From Paraburkholderia tuberum STM678 (lineage in GTDB: Bacteria; Pseudomonadota; Gammaproteobacteria; Burkholderiales; Burkholderiaceae): DNA of 64,000 bases. The notes under the pieces were generated by a model. That model worked only from the letters and a program-made list of their open reading frames with translations, ran no database searches and had not been told where the DNA came from. Positions 26,196-35,524 of this stretch are shown here, piece after piece. The stretch covers positions 1 through 64,000 of the forward strand of contig NZ_CADFGP010000040.1 of the NCBI RefSeq assembly GCF_902833905.1, in the 5' to 3' direction. A program made the translations under genes and the position numbers. Numbering within the stretch: position 1 is the first letter of the stretch; every line of letters begins with the position of its first letter.

Positions 26196-26989
26196 TCAGA
26201 CAAGTTCGCTCACGAGTTCGGGGATGACCGTGAACAGATCGCCGACCACGCCATAATCGGCGACGCTGAAGATGGGCGCTTCGGGATCCTTGTTGATCGC
26301 GACGATCTTGCCGGTCTGGCCGACCTGACAGTCGTCCGGCACGAAGCTCGCACCCACTGCCGCACCCGATCCGCCGAGCGCCGCGGTCAGCTGCTTGTCG
26401 GCCAGCGGTTCGAGCACCTTCGTGTAGTCCTCACCGTAGCCCAGACCGCGGCCACCCGAGACGATGATCTTGCGGATATGAGTTCCGGACGGTCCAGCTT
26501 CATCACTTCGCAGCTCACCAATTGCGAAATTCCGCTGTCTGCGGCGGCTTCGATCTTCTCCATGATCGGGTCAGCCGATTGCACCGTCGTGATGGCGCTG
26601 CCCGCGTAAATCGGACGCTCGAACGTGTCGGGGGAGTCCACGGCGGTGACGTCGCTGATCTGCGCGACGTCGAGCTTTGCGGCGATACGTGGCGTGATGT
26701 TCTTGCCGTAAGCGGTCGCCGGCGCGAGGATGTGCGAGTAGTCCTTCGCGATCTTCATCACGGTCGCTTCGACGTTTTCCGCGAGGCCCGCTTCGAGCTG
26801 CGGCGCGTCGGCCAGCAGCAGCTTCGACACGCCTGCAATCTTCGCTGCCGCATCCGCCGCGGCCTGCGCGTTGTGACCTGCCACCAGCACATGAATGTCA
26901 CCGCCGATCTTCTGCGCCGCTGCGATGGTGTTCAGCGTCGCAGCCTTGATCGACGCGTTGTCGTGTTCTGCTATCACCAGATTCGTCAT
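26196..26989 (-). pseudogene. etfA, frameshifted with internal deletions
   Basis: It begins like an intact EtfA (MTNLVIAEHDNASIKAATLN) and is nearly identical to the complete copy at 30369 through AKLDVAQISD. About 25 residues (IITVRSTGFDAVAAVGG) are then missing, the frame shifts near 26470, and a second deletion removes APQLYVAVGISGAIQHLAGM, part of the FAD site. The tail ends ADYGVVGDLFTVIPELVSEL. It cannot form a working flavoprotein. The high similarity to the intact copy indicates a fairly recent duplication or continuing gene conversion. Confidence 0.93.
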
Positions 26990-27011
26990 TTCGTCCGTCT
27001 CCGCGTTTTCC

Positions 27012-27081
27012 TTAAAGCGCCTTGGCTTCGGTCTTCAGCTTCTCGACCAGCGTCTTCACATCCGGCGCCATCACACCGACG
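27012..27081 (-). pseudogene. etfB C-terminal remnant
   Basis: It encodes PDVKTLVEKLKTEAKAL and stop, matching the end of EtfB at 31327 (PDVKTLVEKLKTEAKVL). It is placed just upstream of the etfA pseudogene, exactly as in the intact operon. Homology ends near 27081. Confidence 0.88.
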
Positions 27082-27174
27082 CACGGCAAGCTTTATCTCT
27101 GGAAAGCTCGCGATCATTGGATTTCCTGCGCGTCACGCCTAAGAATAATATCTGGCCGATTTCTCAAATGCATC

Positions 27175-27410
27175 ACGCGTCGGTCCGGCATGCGCCGGCC
27201 TTCCCCGAAGACGCAGGACACCTATCTGCGCATCGTGCGCGAATTTCCGCGATTTCTCGGGCGCTCACCGGGCCCGCCCACCGTCGGGAACCTGCGACTC
27301 TACCAGTTGCATCTGGTCGATCACCGCAAATCACCCGTGTAAATGAACCATGCAAATACCGCCTGAAGTTCTTCTTCGAGGTCATCGACTACGCGCGCCT
27401 CTCTTCTGCG
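27175..27410 (+). pseudogene. tyrosine recombinase/integrase N-terminal remnant
   Basis: The plus strand reads MRRPSPKTQDTYLRIVREFP followed by RFLGRSPGPPTVGNLRLYQL and HLVDHRKSPV, then a stop. In the next frame it continues CKYRLKFFFEVIDYARLS. This is the SAM-like N-terminal domain of phage-type integrases, often found beside IS91-type elements (KTQxxYxRxVRxFxxFLGRSP...LRxFFEV). The catalytic domain is absent. Confidence 0.7.
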
Positions 27411-27535
27411 ATCAACCCGGCGAACGCGTTGCTGCAGGCAGCGTTTCACGGCGCGCTGCCAGGTCGGTCCGATTTTTGGCAAATATACGTCCTCTGCCCA
27501 CTGGCGTCGCCCGAACTCGACACGACAACCTCTTC

Positions 27536-27553
27536 TACACCTATATAGGTGTA
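27536..27553. promoter_or_regulatory. perfect palindrome upstream of GntR gene
   Basis: TACACCTATATAGGTGTA is an 18-bp perfect palindrome about 127 bases before the GntR start. Its right half, CTATATAGGTGT, recurs exactly at 45298-45309 in the divergent promoter region next to the paralogous GntR operon. It is probably the regulator's operator (autoregulation); this is inferred. Confidence 0.65.
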
Positions 27554-27679
27554 TGATTCAGCTGTTCTCGTCCTGCTCACTTTCGCACCGGTAGTCAGCA
27601 GCCTCATCGACTCGCAGGCGCGGTCCTCGAAGTCAGCGGGATCGCAAATTTCCGGGTCCAACGCAGCCGCCGAAGCAAT

Positions 27680-28384
27680 ATGACAAAGCTCTCCAGCGTC
27701 TCTGACGCGATCATCCGTCACATCGAATCCGGGTCACTGCGCGAGGGTGACCGCCTTCCCTCCGAGGGCGAACTCGCGGCATCTCATGGCGTAAGCGTTG
27801 GCACCATTCAGAAGGCTCTCGCCCGTCTCGTGCACTCCGGACTGATAACCCGCGAGCAAGGCCGCGGCACGTTTGTGTCGGGTACGCGTGTGGTCCCCGC
27901 AGACGTCCGCTACCTGCGCTTTCGCGACGCCGATGGCAACGAATTGCCGTCCTATGTTCACGGGCGCTCCGTAAGGCGTATGAAACGCAAAGGACCGTGG
28001 TCAGAATTTCTCAACGGTGACGGTTTCGTTCGCATTGAGAGAATCATCAGCGTCGGTGGACGCTTTGACCTCTATAGCGAATTCTGGCTGCGCGAGGAGC
28101 AATTCGTCGGACTGGGCAGTCTCGACAATGAGGCTCTTGATAAGAACCTGCGTGAACTCATCGGTCAGCGACTATCACTTCCCACGCTACGAGTCGACCA
28201 GTGGATCCGCTTCGGTGCACTTCCCCCGACGGCCGCTCGCGAGCTTGGGCTTGAGGCCGACGCGCCCGGCTTCATCATGGAGTTGCGCGGCTACACCCTG
28301 CGCGACCTGCCGCTTTACTATCAGAGCGTCTATTCCGGGCCATTTTCGGAGCGCCTCGTGGTCGTGCGTGAGAACGCAGCATAA
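27680..28384 (+). CDS. GntR-family (UTRA) regulator, paralog of 46875
   Basis: 234 residues. The winged-helix GntR domain lies near residues 5-70: SDAIIRHIESGSLREGDRLP, then GVSVGTIQKALARLVHSGLI and REQGRGTFVSG. The UTRA ligand domain fills the rest. Most residues are shared with the regulator at 46875, including RMKRKGPWSEFL/RMKRGGPWSAFL and TLRVDQWIRF. The ATG aligns with the GTG start of that copy; its ribosome site is weak. It is convergent with the acyl-CoA dehydrogenase operon and ends at a strong terminator. Surrounding DNA is decayed, so it may be the surviving gene of a duplicated locus. Confidence 0.93.
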   Translation: MTKLSSVSDAIIRHIESGSLREGDRLPSEGELAASHGVSVGTIQKALARLVHSGLITREQGRGTFVSGTRVVPADVRYLRFRDADGNELPSYVHGRSVRRMKRKGPWSEFLNGDGFVRIERIISVGGRFDLYSEFWLREEQFVGLGSLDNEALDKNLRELIGQRLSLPTLRVDQWIRFGALPPTAARELGLEADAPGFIMELRGYTLRDLPLYYQSVYSGPFSERLVVVRENAA

Positions 28385-28411
28385 GCCTGACGGCTTCATC
28401 GTCCGCGCACG

Positions 28412-28442
28412 CAGGAGGCGCTCTCGGGCGCCTCCTGTTTTT
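28412..28442 (+). terminator. Rho-independent terminator after GntR
   Basis: A perfect 10-bp stem, CAGGAGGCGC and GCGCCTCCTG, with loop TCTCGG, is followed by five T. It lies 28 bases after the GntR stop and just before the end of the convergent acyl-CoA dehydrogenase gene. Confidence 0.92.
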
Positions 28443-28470
28443 GGAGCTGCAGTTGCCCGCGAGCGTCGCA

Positions 28471-30261
28471 TCAGAACTGATCTTCCGACAACGCCAGCAC
28501 ACCCTCGTCACCCTTCGCGCTGACGATCGCCACTTCGAGCGCCGCCGCCTGCGGCAGCACATGTTCGGCGTAGAACCGCGCGGTCGCAATCTTCGCGTCA
28601 TGGAACGCGGGATCCTCGTCGCGCCTGGCCGCCGCGGCCAGCTGCGCACGCGCCATCTGCCAGCCGCCGAGCACGATGCCCGCGAGCTTCAGATACGGCA
28701 CGCTGCCCGCGAACACCGCATTCGGATCGCCCTTCGCGTTCGCAACGACAAAATCGACGACCGCGCCCAGCGCGCGTTGGCCCTGCAAGAGTTGCGTCTT
28801 CATCGACGCGAACGCCGCGCCCTGCTGCGCGCCAAGCGCTTCCACCGTTTCGGCGATACCAGCGAGCAGTTCCTTGGCGACCTTGCCGCCGTCGCGCAGC
28901 GTCTTGCGGCCGATCAGGTCGTTGGCCTGGATCGCCGTCGTGCCTTCGTAGATCGGCAGAATGCGCGCGTCGCGGTAGTACTGCGCGGCGCCGGTTTCCT
29001 CGATGAGACCCATGCCGCCGTGCACCTGCACGCCGAGGCTCGCGACATCGATCGACAGCTCCGTGCTCCAGCCCTTCACGATCGGCACCAGGTATTCGTA
29101 GATCGCCTGATGCTTAGCGCGCGTCGCGTCGTCCGGATGACGATGCGCGAGATCGCAATGCGAGGCCGCGACGTACCCGAGCGCGCGCGACGCCTCGGTG
29201 AGGCTGCGCATTGTCGCGAGCATGCGGCGCACGTCCGGGTGCTGGATGATCGCCACAGACTGCTTCGCGGAGCCATCCACCGGACGGCTCTGCACGCGAT
29301 CTTTCGCGTAGGCAACCGCCTTCTGGTAAGCGCGATCCGATATGCCGACGCCCTGCATCCCCACCGCGAAACGCGCCGCGTTCATCATGATGAACATGTA
29401 TTCGAGGCCGCGATTTTCTTCGCCGATCAGCTGACCGAGCGCGCCGCCGTGGTCGCCGAACTGCAGCACCGCGGTCGGGCTCGCCTTGATGCCGAGCTTG
29501 TGCTCGATCGACACGCAATGCACGTCGTTGCGCTCACCTAGCGAGCCGTCCTCGTTGACGAGAAACTTCGGCACCAGAAACAGCGAGATGCCCTTCACGC
29601 CTTCAGGCGCATTCGGCGTACGCGCGAGTACGAGATGGACGATGTTCTTCGCCATGTCGTGCTCGCCCCACGTGATGAAAATCTTCGTACCGAACAGCTT
29701 GAACGAACCGTCGCCCTGCGGCTCGGCGCGCGTGCGCACCATCGCGAGATCGGAGCCGGCCTGCGGCTCGGTCAGGTTCATCGTACCGGTCCATTCGCCT
29801 GAAATCAGCTTGGGCACGTAGGTTTGTTTTTGCGCTTCACTGCCTCCTGTGAGCAATGCCTCGATCGCGCCATCGGTCAGCATCGGACACAGTGCGAACG
29901 ACAGGTTCGACGCGTTCAACATTTCTATGCACGCGGCCGCGACCACCTTGGGCAGGCCTTGCCCTTCATATTCGACGGGATGCTGCACGCCCTGCCAGCC
30001 GCCCGCTGCGAACTGGCGAAACGCGCTGGCGAAGCCGGGCGTCGCGCTGACGTTGCCGTCCTTCCAGCTGCTCGGATTGCGATCGCCGTCGACGTTCAGC
30101 GGCGCGAGGACTTCGCCGCACAGTTTCGCGGACTCTTCGAGCACGGCCTGAGCCGTATCGAAGTTCGCATCCTCGAAGCCTGGCAGCGTCGCGGTATCTT
30201 CGAGACCGGCCAGTTCTTTCATCGCGAACAGCATGTCCTTGATGGGCGCCGTATAGCTCAT
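28471..30261 (-). CDS. acyl-CoA dehydrogenase (long form, about 596 aa)
   Basis: It begins MSYTAPIKDMLFAMKELAGL at 30261, with GGGAGGAG upstream; the longer frame to 30324 is not needed. The family segments are NLTEPQAGSDLAMVRTRA (FAD/substrate), KIFITWGEHD, HCVSIEHKLGIKASPTA, GVQVHGGMGLIEETGAAQYY and the catalytic region ILPIYEGTTAIQANDLIGRK. The C-terminal extension (about 150 residues) is typical of the FadE-like long group. It oxidises acyl-CoA to enoyl-CoA and passes electrons to ETF, whose genes lie directly upstream on the same strand. A decayed tail copy is at 25892. Confidence 0.95.
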   Translation of the reverse strand: MSYTAPIKDMLFAMKELAGLEDTATLPGFEDANFDTAQAVLEESAKLCGEVLAPLNVDGDRNPSSWKDGNVSATPGFASAFRQFAAGGWQGVQHPVEYEGQGLPKVVAAACIEMLNASNLSFALCPMLTDGAIEALLTGGSEAQKQTYVPKLISGEWTGTMNLTEPQAGSDLAMVRTRAEPQGDGSFKLFGTKIFITWGEHDMAKNIVHLVLARTPNAPEGVKGISLFLVPKFLVNEDGSLGERNDVHCVSIEHKLGIKASPTAVLQFGDHGGALGQLIGEENRGLEYMFIMMNAARFAVGMQGVGISDRAYQKAVAYAKDRVQSRPVDGSAKQSVAIIQHPDVRRMLATMRSLTEASRALGYVAASHCDLAHRHPDDATRAKHQAIYEYLVPIVKGWSTELSIDVASLGVQVHGGMGLIEETGAAQYYRDARILPIYEGTTAIQANDLIGRKTLRDGGKVAKELLAGIAETVEALGAQQGAAFASMKTQLLQGQRALGAVVDFVVANAKGDPNAVFAGSVPYLKLAGIVLGGWQMARAQLAAAARRDEDPAFHDAKIATARFYAEHVLPQAAALEVAIVSAKGDEGVLALSEDQF

Positions 30262-30368
30262 TTCGGTTCTCCTCCCTTGATATGAAAAAAGGACGCGGGA
30301 CTCGGTCGGTCCTGCGCCCTTCATGTGCTGCCAGACGCATTTTATTCGGCGTTGCGGCGCTACGGCTG

Positions 30369-31304
30369 CTAACCGAGTTCGCTGACGAGTTCCGGCACGA
30401 GCGTGAACAGGTCGCCGACCAGACCGTAGTCAGCGACGCTGAAGATCGGTGCTTCGGGGTCCTTGTTGATTGCGACGATCACCTTCGAGTCCTTCATCCC
30501 GGCCAGATGCTGGATCGCACCCGAGATGCCGACGGCCACGTACAGCTGCGGCGCGACGATCTTGCCGGTCTGGCCCACCTGATAGTCGTTGGGCACGAAG
30601 CCCGCGTCCACTGCCGCACGCGATGCGCCCAGTGCTGCGTTCAGCTTGTCGGCGAGCGGCTCCAGCACCTTGGTGTAGTTCTCGCCGTTGCCGAGACCTC
30701 GGCCGCCCGAGACGATGACCTTCGCCGAAGTCAGTTCAGGACGGTCCAGCTTCGTCACTTCGCGGCTCACGAACTGCGAGATGCCGGCGTCTGCTGCGGC
30801 TTCGATCTTCTCCACCGATGCGCTGCCGCCAACGGCTGCCACCGCATCGAAACCGGTCGAGCGCACCGTGATGATCTTGATCGGATCAGCCGATTGCACG
30901 ATCGCGATTGCGTTGCCCGCGTAGATAGGACGCTCGAACGTGTCGGCGCTATCCACTGCGGTGATGTCGCTGATCTGCGCGACGTCGAGCTTTGCGGCGA
31001 TACGCGGCGTGATGTTCTTGCCGTAGGCGGTCGCCGGCGCGAGGATGTGCGTGTAGTCCTTCGCAATCTTCATCACGGTCGCTTCGACGTTTTCCGCGAG
31101 GCCCGCTTCGAGCTGCGGCGCGTCGGCCAGCAGCACCTTCGACACGCCTGCAATTTTCGCCGCTGCATCCGCCGCGGCCTGTGCGTTGTGACCTGCCACC
31201 AGCACATGAATGTCACCGCCGATCTTCTGCGCCGCTGCGATGGTGTTCAGCGTCGCAGCCTTGATCGACGCGTTGTCGTGTTCTGCTATTACCAGGTTCG
31301 TCAT
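30369..31304 (-). CDS. etfA: electron transfer flavoprotein alpha subunit
   Basis: 311 residues, full length. The N-terminal half is MTNLVIAEHDNASIKAATLN. The C-terminal FAD domain carries SGGRGLGNGENYTKVLEPLA, GQTGKIVAPQLYVAVGISGA and INKDPEAPIFSVADYGLVGD. With EtfB it accepts electrons from acyl-CoA dehydrogenases and passes them to ETF-ubiquinone oxidoreductase at the membrane. GGAGACGG precedes the ATG, and the gene follows etfB by 22 bp. It is the intact counterpart of the pseudogene at 26196. Confidence 0.97.
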   Translation of the reverse strand: MTNLVIAEHDNASIKAATLNTIAAAQKIGGDIHVLVAGHNAQAAADAAAKIAGVSKVLLADAPQLEAGLAENVEATVMKIAKDYTHILAPATAYGKNITPRIAAKLDVAQISDITAVDSADTFERPIYAGNAIAIVQSADPIKIITVRSTGFDAVAAVGGSASVEKIEAAADAGISQFVSREVTKLDRPELTSAKVIVSGGRGLGNGENYTKVLEPLADKLNAALGASRAAVDAGFVPNDYQVGQTGKIVAPQLYVAVGISGAIQHLAGMKDSKVIVAINKDPEAPIFSVADYGLVGDLFTLVPELVSELG

Positions 31305-31326
31305 TTCGTCCGTCTCCGCGTTTTAC

Positions 31327-32076
31327 TTAAAGCACCTTGGCTTCGGTCTTCAGCTTCTCGACCAGCGTCTTCACGTCCGGCACCTTCACACCGGCGGAGC
31401 GCCTGGGCGGCTCGGCGACTTTCAGCGTTTTCAGGCGCGGCGTGACATCGACGCCGAGGTCTTCGGGCTTGAGCGTTTCCAGCGGCTTTTTCTTCGCCTT
31501 CATGATGTTCGGCAGCGTCACGTAGCGCGGCTCGTTCAGGCGCAGATCGGTGGTGACAACTGCGGGCAGCGTCAGCGACAGCGTTTCCGCACCGCCGTCC
31601 ACTTCGCGCGACACGGTCGCCTTGCCGTCAGCCACGACCACCTTCGACGCAAACGTTGCTTGCGGCAGGTCAGCCAGCGCAGCCAGCATCTGGCCGGTCT
31701 GGTTCGAGTCGTCGTCGATGGCCTGCTTGCCGAGAATCACGAGCTGCGGCTGTTCCTTGTCGACCAGCGCCTTCAGCAGCTTGGCGACGGCCAGCGGCTG
31801 CAGCTCTTCGGAGGACTCGATCAGGATTGCCCGATCCGCACCGATTGCGAGCGTGGTGCGCAGCGTTTCCTGCGCCTGTGTCACACCGGCCGACACGGCG
31901 ATCACTTCAGTCGCGACGCCCGCTTCCCTCAGAGGCACCGCTTCTTCCACCGCGATTTCGTCGAACGGGTTCATCGACATTTTCACGTTTGCGATGTCGA
32001 CGCCCGTGCCGTCCGATTTCACGCGGACCTTCACGTTGTAGTCGACCACACTCTTCACTGGCACAATAATCTTCAC
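31327..32076 (-). CDS. etfB: electron transfer flavoprotein beta subunit
   Basis: 249 residues from a GTG at 32076 (VKIIVPVKSVVDYNVKVRVK), with GAGG eight bases upstream; no ATG fits the family start. ETF-beta signatures include SMNPFDEIAVEEAVPLREAG, ILGKQAIDDDSNQTGQMLAA and VTTDLRLNEPRYVTLPNIMK, the last being the recognition-loop region. It partners EtfA and holds AMP. It is first of the etfB-etfA-acyl-CoA dehydrogenase set. Fragments of other copies occur at 2905 and 27012. Confidence 0.97.
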   Translation of the reverse strand: MKIIVPVKSVVDYNVKVRVKSDGTGVDIANVKMSMNPFDEIAVEEAVPLREAGVATEVIAVSAGVTQAQETLRTTLAIGADRAILIESSEELQPLAVAKLLKALVDKEQPQLVILGKQAIDDDSNQTGQMLAALADLPQATFASKVVVADGKATVSREVDGGAETLSLTLPAVVTTDLRLNEPRYVTLPNIMKAKKKPLETLKPEDLGVDVTPRLKTLKVAEPPRRSAGVKVPDVKTLVEKLKTEAKVL

Positions 32077-32121
32077 AACGCTTTCCTCACTAGTTCGAAT
32101 CCGATGGACCGGCAAAAGTCA

Positions 32122-32970
32122 TTAATACCGGTACACACCGTGGCCTGATTTACGTCCGAATCGTCCCGCCGCCACCAGTTCGCGCAGAAGCGGACATGCG
32201 CGGTACTTTGGATCGCCAAGGTCTTTCAACAAGACATCCATAACCGAAAGACAAACATCGAGCCCGACGAGGTCTGCGAGTGCCAGAGGACCGACCGGCT
32301 GATTGGCGCCAAGCCGCATTGCGGCGTCGACTTCCTCGGCGCTGGCCACGCCCTCCGCCAGCACGAAAAACGCTTCATTGATCATGGGCACCAGGATACG
32401 GTTGACAACGAATCCCGGCGAGTTCTTCACGTCGATTGGCGACTTTCCAAGCCGCACGGTCAATTCACGAACTGCTTCAGCGGTATCGGCGCTGGTTTGC
32501 AGACCGCGAATGATTTCCACCAGCGACATCAGTGGAACCGGGTTGAAGAAGTGCATGCCGATGAAGCGCGACGGATCGGCCAGCGATGCAGCGAGCGTCG
32601 TGATTGAAATCGACGATGTGTTTGATGCGACTATCGTATCGCGTCTGACTACCGACTCGATCTGCGTCACGATACGCAGCTTGAGCTCGATGCTTTCGGT
32701 GGCTGCCTCGATCACCAGATCGACGGCAGCCAGTCGCTGATAGTCAGTCGAAGTTTCGATACGCGCGAGCGCCGCATCACGCGCTGGACGCTCGAGCTTC
32801 TCTTTTGCGACAAGCCGGTCCATGCTTGCGCTCAGGGCGGCCATGCCATTCGCGAGCGCCTCATTGGTGACGTCGACCATCACGACCTTCACGCCAGCGA
32901 TGGCCGCCGTCTGTGCAATGCCATTGCCCATCGTGCCGGCGCCGACGACACCTATCGTTTCAATTGCCAT
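32122..32970 (-). CDS. 3-hydroxyacyl-CoA (3-hydroxybutyryl-CoA) dehydrogenase
   Basis: 282 residues, single-function enzyme of the Hbd/PaaH type. NAD-binding GAGTMGNGIAQTAAIAG is near residue 10. The catalytic region is SNTSSISITTLAA and GMHFFNPVPLMSLVEIIRG, with NSPGFVVNRILVPMINEAFF and the C-terminal SGHGVYRY. It oxidises (S)-3-hydroxyacyl-CoA to 3-oxoacyl-CoA in the cytoplasm. It lies between etfB and thiolase on the same strand, so the two adjacent genes supply the last two steps of a beta-oxidation turn. Confidence 0.95.
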   Translation of the reverse strand: MAIETIGVVGAGTMGNGIAQTAAIAGVKVVMVDVTNEALANGMAALSASMDRLVAKEKLERPARDAALARIETSTDYQRLAAVDLVIEAATESIELKLRIVTQIESVVRRDTIVASNTSSISITTLAASLADPSRFIGMHFFNPVPLMSLVEIIRGLQTSADTAEAVRELTVRLGKSPIDVKNSPGFVVNRILVPMINEAFFVLAEGVASAEEVDAAMRLGANQPVGPLALADLVGLDVCLSVMDVLLKDLGDPKYRACPLLRELVAAGRFGRKSGHGVYRY

Positions 32971-33002
32971 GATTTGTCTCTCAATGCGCTATTGCGCACG
33001 CA

Positions 33003-34196
33003 CTATGCGCGACGAAGGTTTTCGAACACGGCCGCGATGCCCTGGCCTCCGCCAATGCACATCGTGACGAGCGCAAAGCGTCCATCGATACGCTGAAGCT
33101 CGTACAACGCCTTGACCGTAATCAGTGCGCCGGTCGCAGCGATCGGATGGCCCAGCGCAATGCCTGATCCGTTCGGGTTGACCATGGCCGGATCGAGTTC
33201 GAGCAGTTGCGTCACTGCGCAGGCCTGCGCCGCGAACGCTTCGTTCGATTCGACGACATCCAGATCCGTTACATCCAGTCCCGCCCGCTGCAACGCGATG
33301 CGTGTCGCCGGCACCGGGCCGATACCCATATAGAGTGGGTCGACCCCGGCGTGCGCGTATGAGACAAGCCGCGCGAGCGGCTCGATGCCGCGTTGCTCGG
33401 CTGTCTTGCGCTCCATCATCACGACGGCTGCGGCGGCATCGTTGATGCCGGACGCGTTGCCGGCCGTGACCGTGCCCCCATCCCGCAGGAATGCAGGACG
33501 CAGTCCCGCGAGTTCGTCGAGATCGAGTTGCAGACGGACGTGCTCGTCGGTGTCGAACACTGTCGACTGTCCCTTGACCTTGCGCGTGACCGGAACGATC
33601 TGCTCCTTGAACCTGCCTTCGGCAATCGCGTGCGCTGCCCGGCGGTGCGACTCAAGGGCCAGCGCATCCTGCTGCTCGCGCGTAACCCCATACTTGCGCG
33701 CAACATTCTCGGCGGTCATTCCCATGTGCATCGAATGGATCGGGTCGTGCAGCGCGCCGAGCATCATGTCGATCAGACGTGTGTCTCCCATGCGCGCGCC
33801 AAAACGGGCGTCAGGCGTCACGTAAGGCGCGCGGCTCATGTTCTCGGCGCCGCCGCCGATTGCTATGTCCGCATCGCCAAGCAGGATCGTCTGCGCAGCC
33901 GAAATGATCGCCTGCAAACCCGAGCCGCAAAGGCGGTTGACAGTGAACGCAGGGGTCGCTTCGCTCACGCCCGCGTCGAGCGCCGCAACGCGCGCGAGGT
34001 AGAGATCTTTCGGCTCCGTCGCGATCACGTTACCGAACACCACGTGGCCGACCTCGTCTCCCGACACGCTGGCTCGCGAAAGCGCTTCGCGCGCCACCAG
34101 TGCCCCGAGCTGGGTCGGCGGCACGTCTTTGAGACTGCCACCGAACTTGCCGATTGCGGTGCGCACACCGCTTACAACGACGACTTCCCTTTCCAT
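33003..34196 (-). CDS. acetyl-CoA acyltransferase (thiolase)
   Basis: 397 residues. The active-site Cys is in NRLCGSGLQAI, the base/His in GHPIAATGALI and the second Cys in TMCIGGGQGIA; VVESNEAFAAQACAV and NPNGSGIALG are also present. Order and length fit thiolases of the BktB/PhaA group. In degradation it cleaves 3-oxoacyl-CoA with CoA; run backwards it can condense acetyl-CoA for PHB. Its place in a beta-oxidation set favours degradation. AAGGAG precedes the ATG. Confidence 0.95.
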   Translation of the reverse strand: MEREVVVVSGVRTAIGKFGGSLKDVPPTQLGALVAREALSRASVSGDEVGHVVFGNVIATEPKDLYLARVAALDAGVSEATPAFTVNRLCGSGLQAIISAAQTILLGDADIAIGGGAENMSRAPYVTPDARFGARMGDTRLIDMMLGALHDPIHSMHMGMTAENVARKYGVTREQQDALALESHRRAAHAIAEGRFKEQIVPVTRKVKGQSTVFDTDEHVRLQLDLDELAGLRPAFLRDGGTVTAGNASGINDAAAAVVMMERKTAEQRGIEPLARLVSYAHAGVDPLYMGIGPVPATRIALQRAGLDVTDLDVVESNEAFAAQACAVTQLLELDPAMVNPNGSGIALGHPIAATGALITVKALYELQRIDGRFALVTMCIGGGQGIAAVFENLRRA

Positions 34197-34269
34197 TGCT
34201 ACTCCTTTGCCGACAGCGAATGCGCGCAGCGTGCGCTAGCGACGCTCGCGATACGAAAAAACATCGCTC

Positions 34270-35502
34270 TCAAGCCGATTGCGTGCGCCGGTAGCGGGCC
34301 AGTTCCAGCCTGGCGATCGCGTTGCGGTGAACTTCATCAGGTCCGTCGGCAAGACGCAGCGTGCGCTGGTTCGCCCACGCATAGGCAAGCGGAAAATCGT
34401 CCGATACACCAGCCGCTCCGTGCACCTGGATTGCCCAGTCGATCACCTTCAAGGCCATGTTGGGCGCGACCACCTTGATCATCGCAATCTCGGCCCTGGC
34501 CTCCTTGTTGCCAACCGTATCCATCATGTATGCGGCCTTGAGCGTCAAAAGACGCGTCATTTCGATTTCACACCGTGCCTGTGCGATGCGTTCCTGCGTG
34601 ACGCCATGCTCGCCGAGCGGTTTGCCGAAAGCGGCGCGTTCCAGGCTGCGCGTACACATCAATTCGAGCGCACGCTCGGCGGCGCCGATGCTGCGCATGC
34701 AGTGATGAATACGCCCCGGACCCAACCGCCCTTGCGCGATCTCGAAGCCGCGCCCTTCTCCAAGCAACAGGTTGGAAACCGGAACCCGCACATCGCGCAA
34801 CTCGATCTCCATATGACCATGCGGGGCATCGTCGTAGCCGTACACCGGCAGGAAGCGCTTCACCGTGATGCCAGGCGTATCCGCCGGCACGACGATCATT
34901 GACTGCTGTGCGTGGCGTGGCCCGTCGGGATCGGTTTTACCCATGACGATATAGACTTTGCATCTCGGGTCGCCGGCGCCAGACGACCACCACTTCGTGC
35001 CATTGATCACGTAGTGGTCGCCGTCGCGATCGATCCGGCAGGCAATATTCGTTGCGTCCGATGACGCGACTGCTGGCTCCGTCATCAGGAACGCCGAGCG
35101 GATCTCGCCGCGCAGAAGCGGCTCGAGCCAGCGGTCCTTCAGTGCCTCGCTCGCATAGCGTTCGAGCGTTTCCATGTTGCCCGTGTCGGGCGCCGAACAG
35201 TTGAATACTTCCGGCGACCATGGCACCCGGCCCATGATTTCGCACAGCGGCGCATATTCGAGATTGGTCAATCCCTCAGGCGCACGCGTCGAGCGCGGCA
35301 GGAACAGATTCCACAAACCCGCCTTTCGCGCAAGCAGCTTTAGCTCGTCTATGATGCGAGTTGGCACCCAGGGATTGCCCGCCTGCCGGTTGGTCCGCAC
35401 CTCCTCGATGTAGCGCGCTTCGTTCGGGTAGATGTGTTCGTCAAAGAACGCCAGCAACCGCTCCTGCATGTGCCTGACGTTCGGCGTGTAGTCGAATTCC
35501 AT
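34270..35502 (-). CDS. acyl-CoA dehydrogenase (ACAD10/11-like)
   Basis: 410 residues. Segments include RSAFLMTEPAVASSDATNIA, HYVINGTKWWSSGAGDPRCK, LLGEGRGFEIAQGRLGPGRI and VHGAAGVSDDFPLAYAWANQ. The last part (RTLRLADGPDEVHRNAIARL) is typical of the group related to ACAD10/11, which handles unusual or branched acyl-CoAs, sometimes 4-hydroxy or 2-methyl forms. A phosphotransferase of the ACAD10/11 type is two genes upstream, which supports this assignment. Substrate unknown. Confidence 0.93.
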   Translation of the reverse strand: MEFDYTPNVRHMQERLLAFFDEHIYPNEARYIEEVRTNRQAGNPWVPTRIIDELKLLARKAGLWNLFLPRSTRAPEGLTNLEYAPLCEIMGRVPWSPEVFNCSAPDTGNMETLERYASEALKDRWLEPLLRGEIRSAFLMTEPAVASSDATNIACRIDRDGDHYVINGTKWWSSGAGDPRCKVYIVMGKTDPDGPRHAQQSMIVVPADTPGITVKRFLPVYGYDDAPHGHMEIELRDVRVPVSNLLLGEGRGFEIAQGRLGPGRIHHCMRSIGAAERALELMCTRSLERAAFGKPLGEHGVTQERIAQARCEIEMTRLLTLKAAYMMDTVGNKEARAEIAMIKVVAPNMALKVIDWAIQVHGAAGVSDDFPLAYAWANQRTLRLADGPDEVHRNAIARLELARYRRTQSA

Positions 35503-35524
35503 GATGTCTCCGTTGTTGCTGGCG

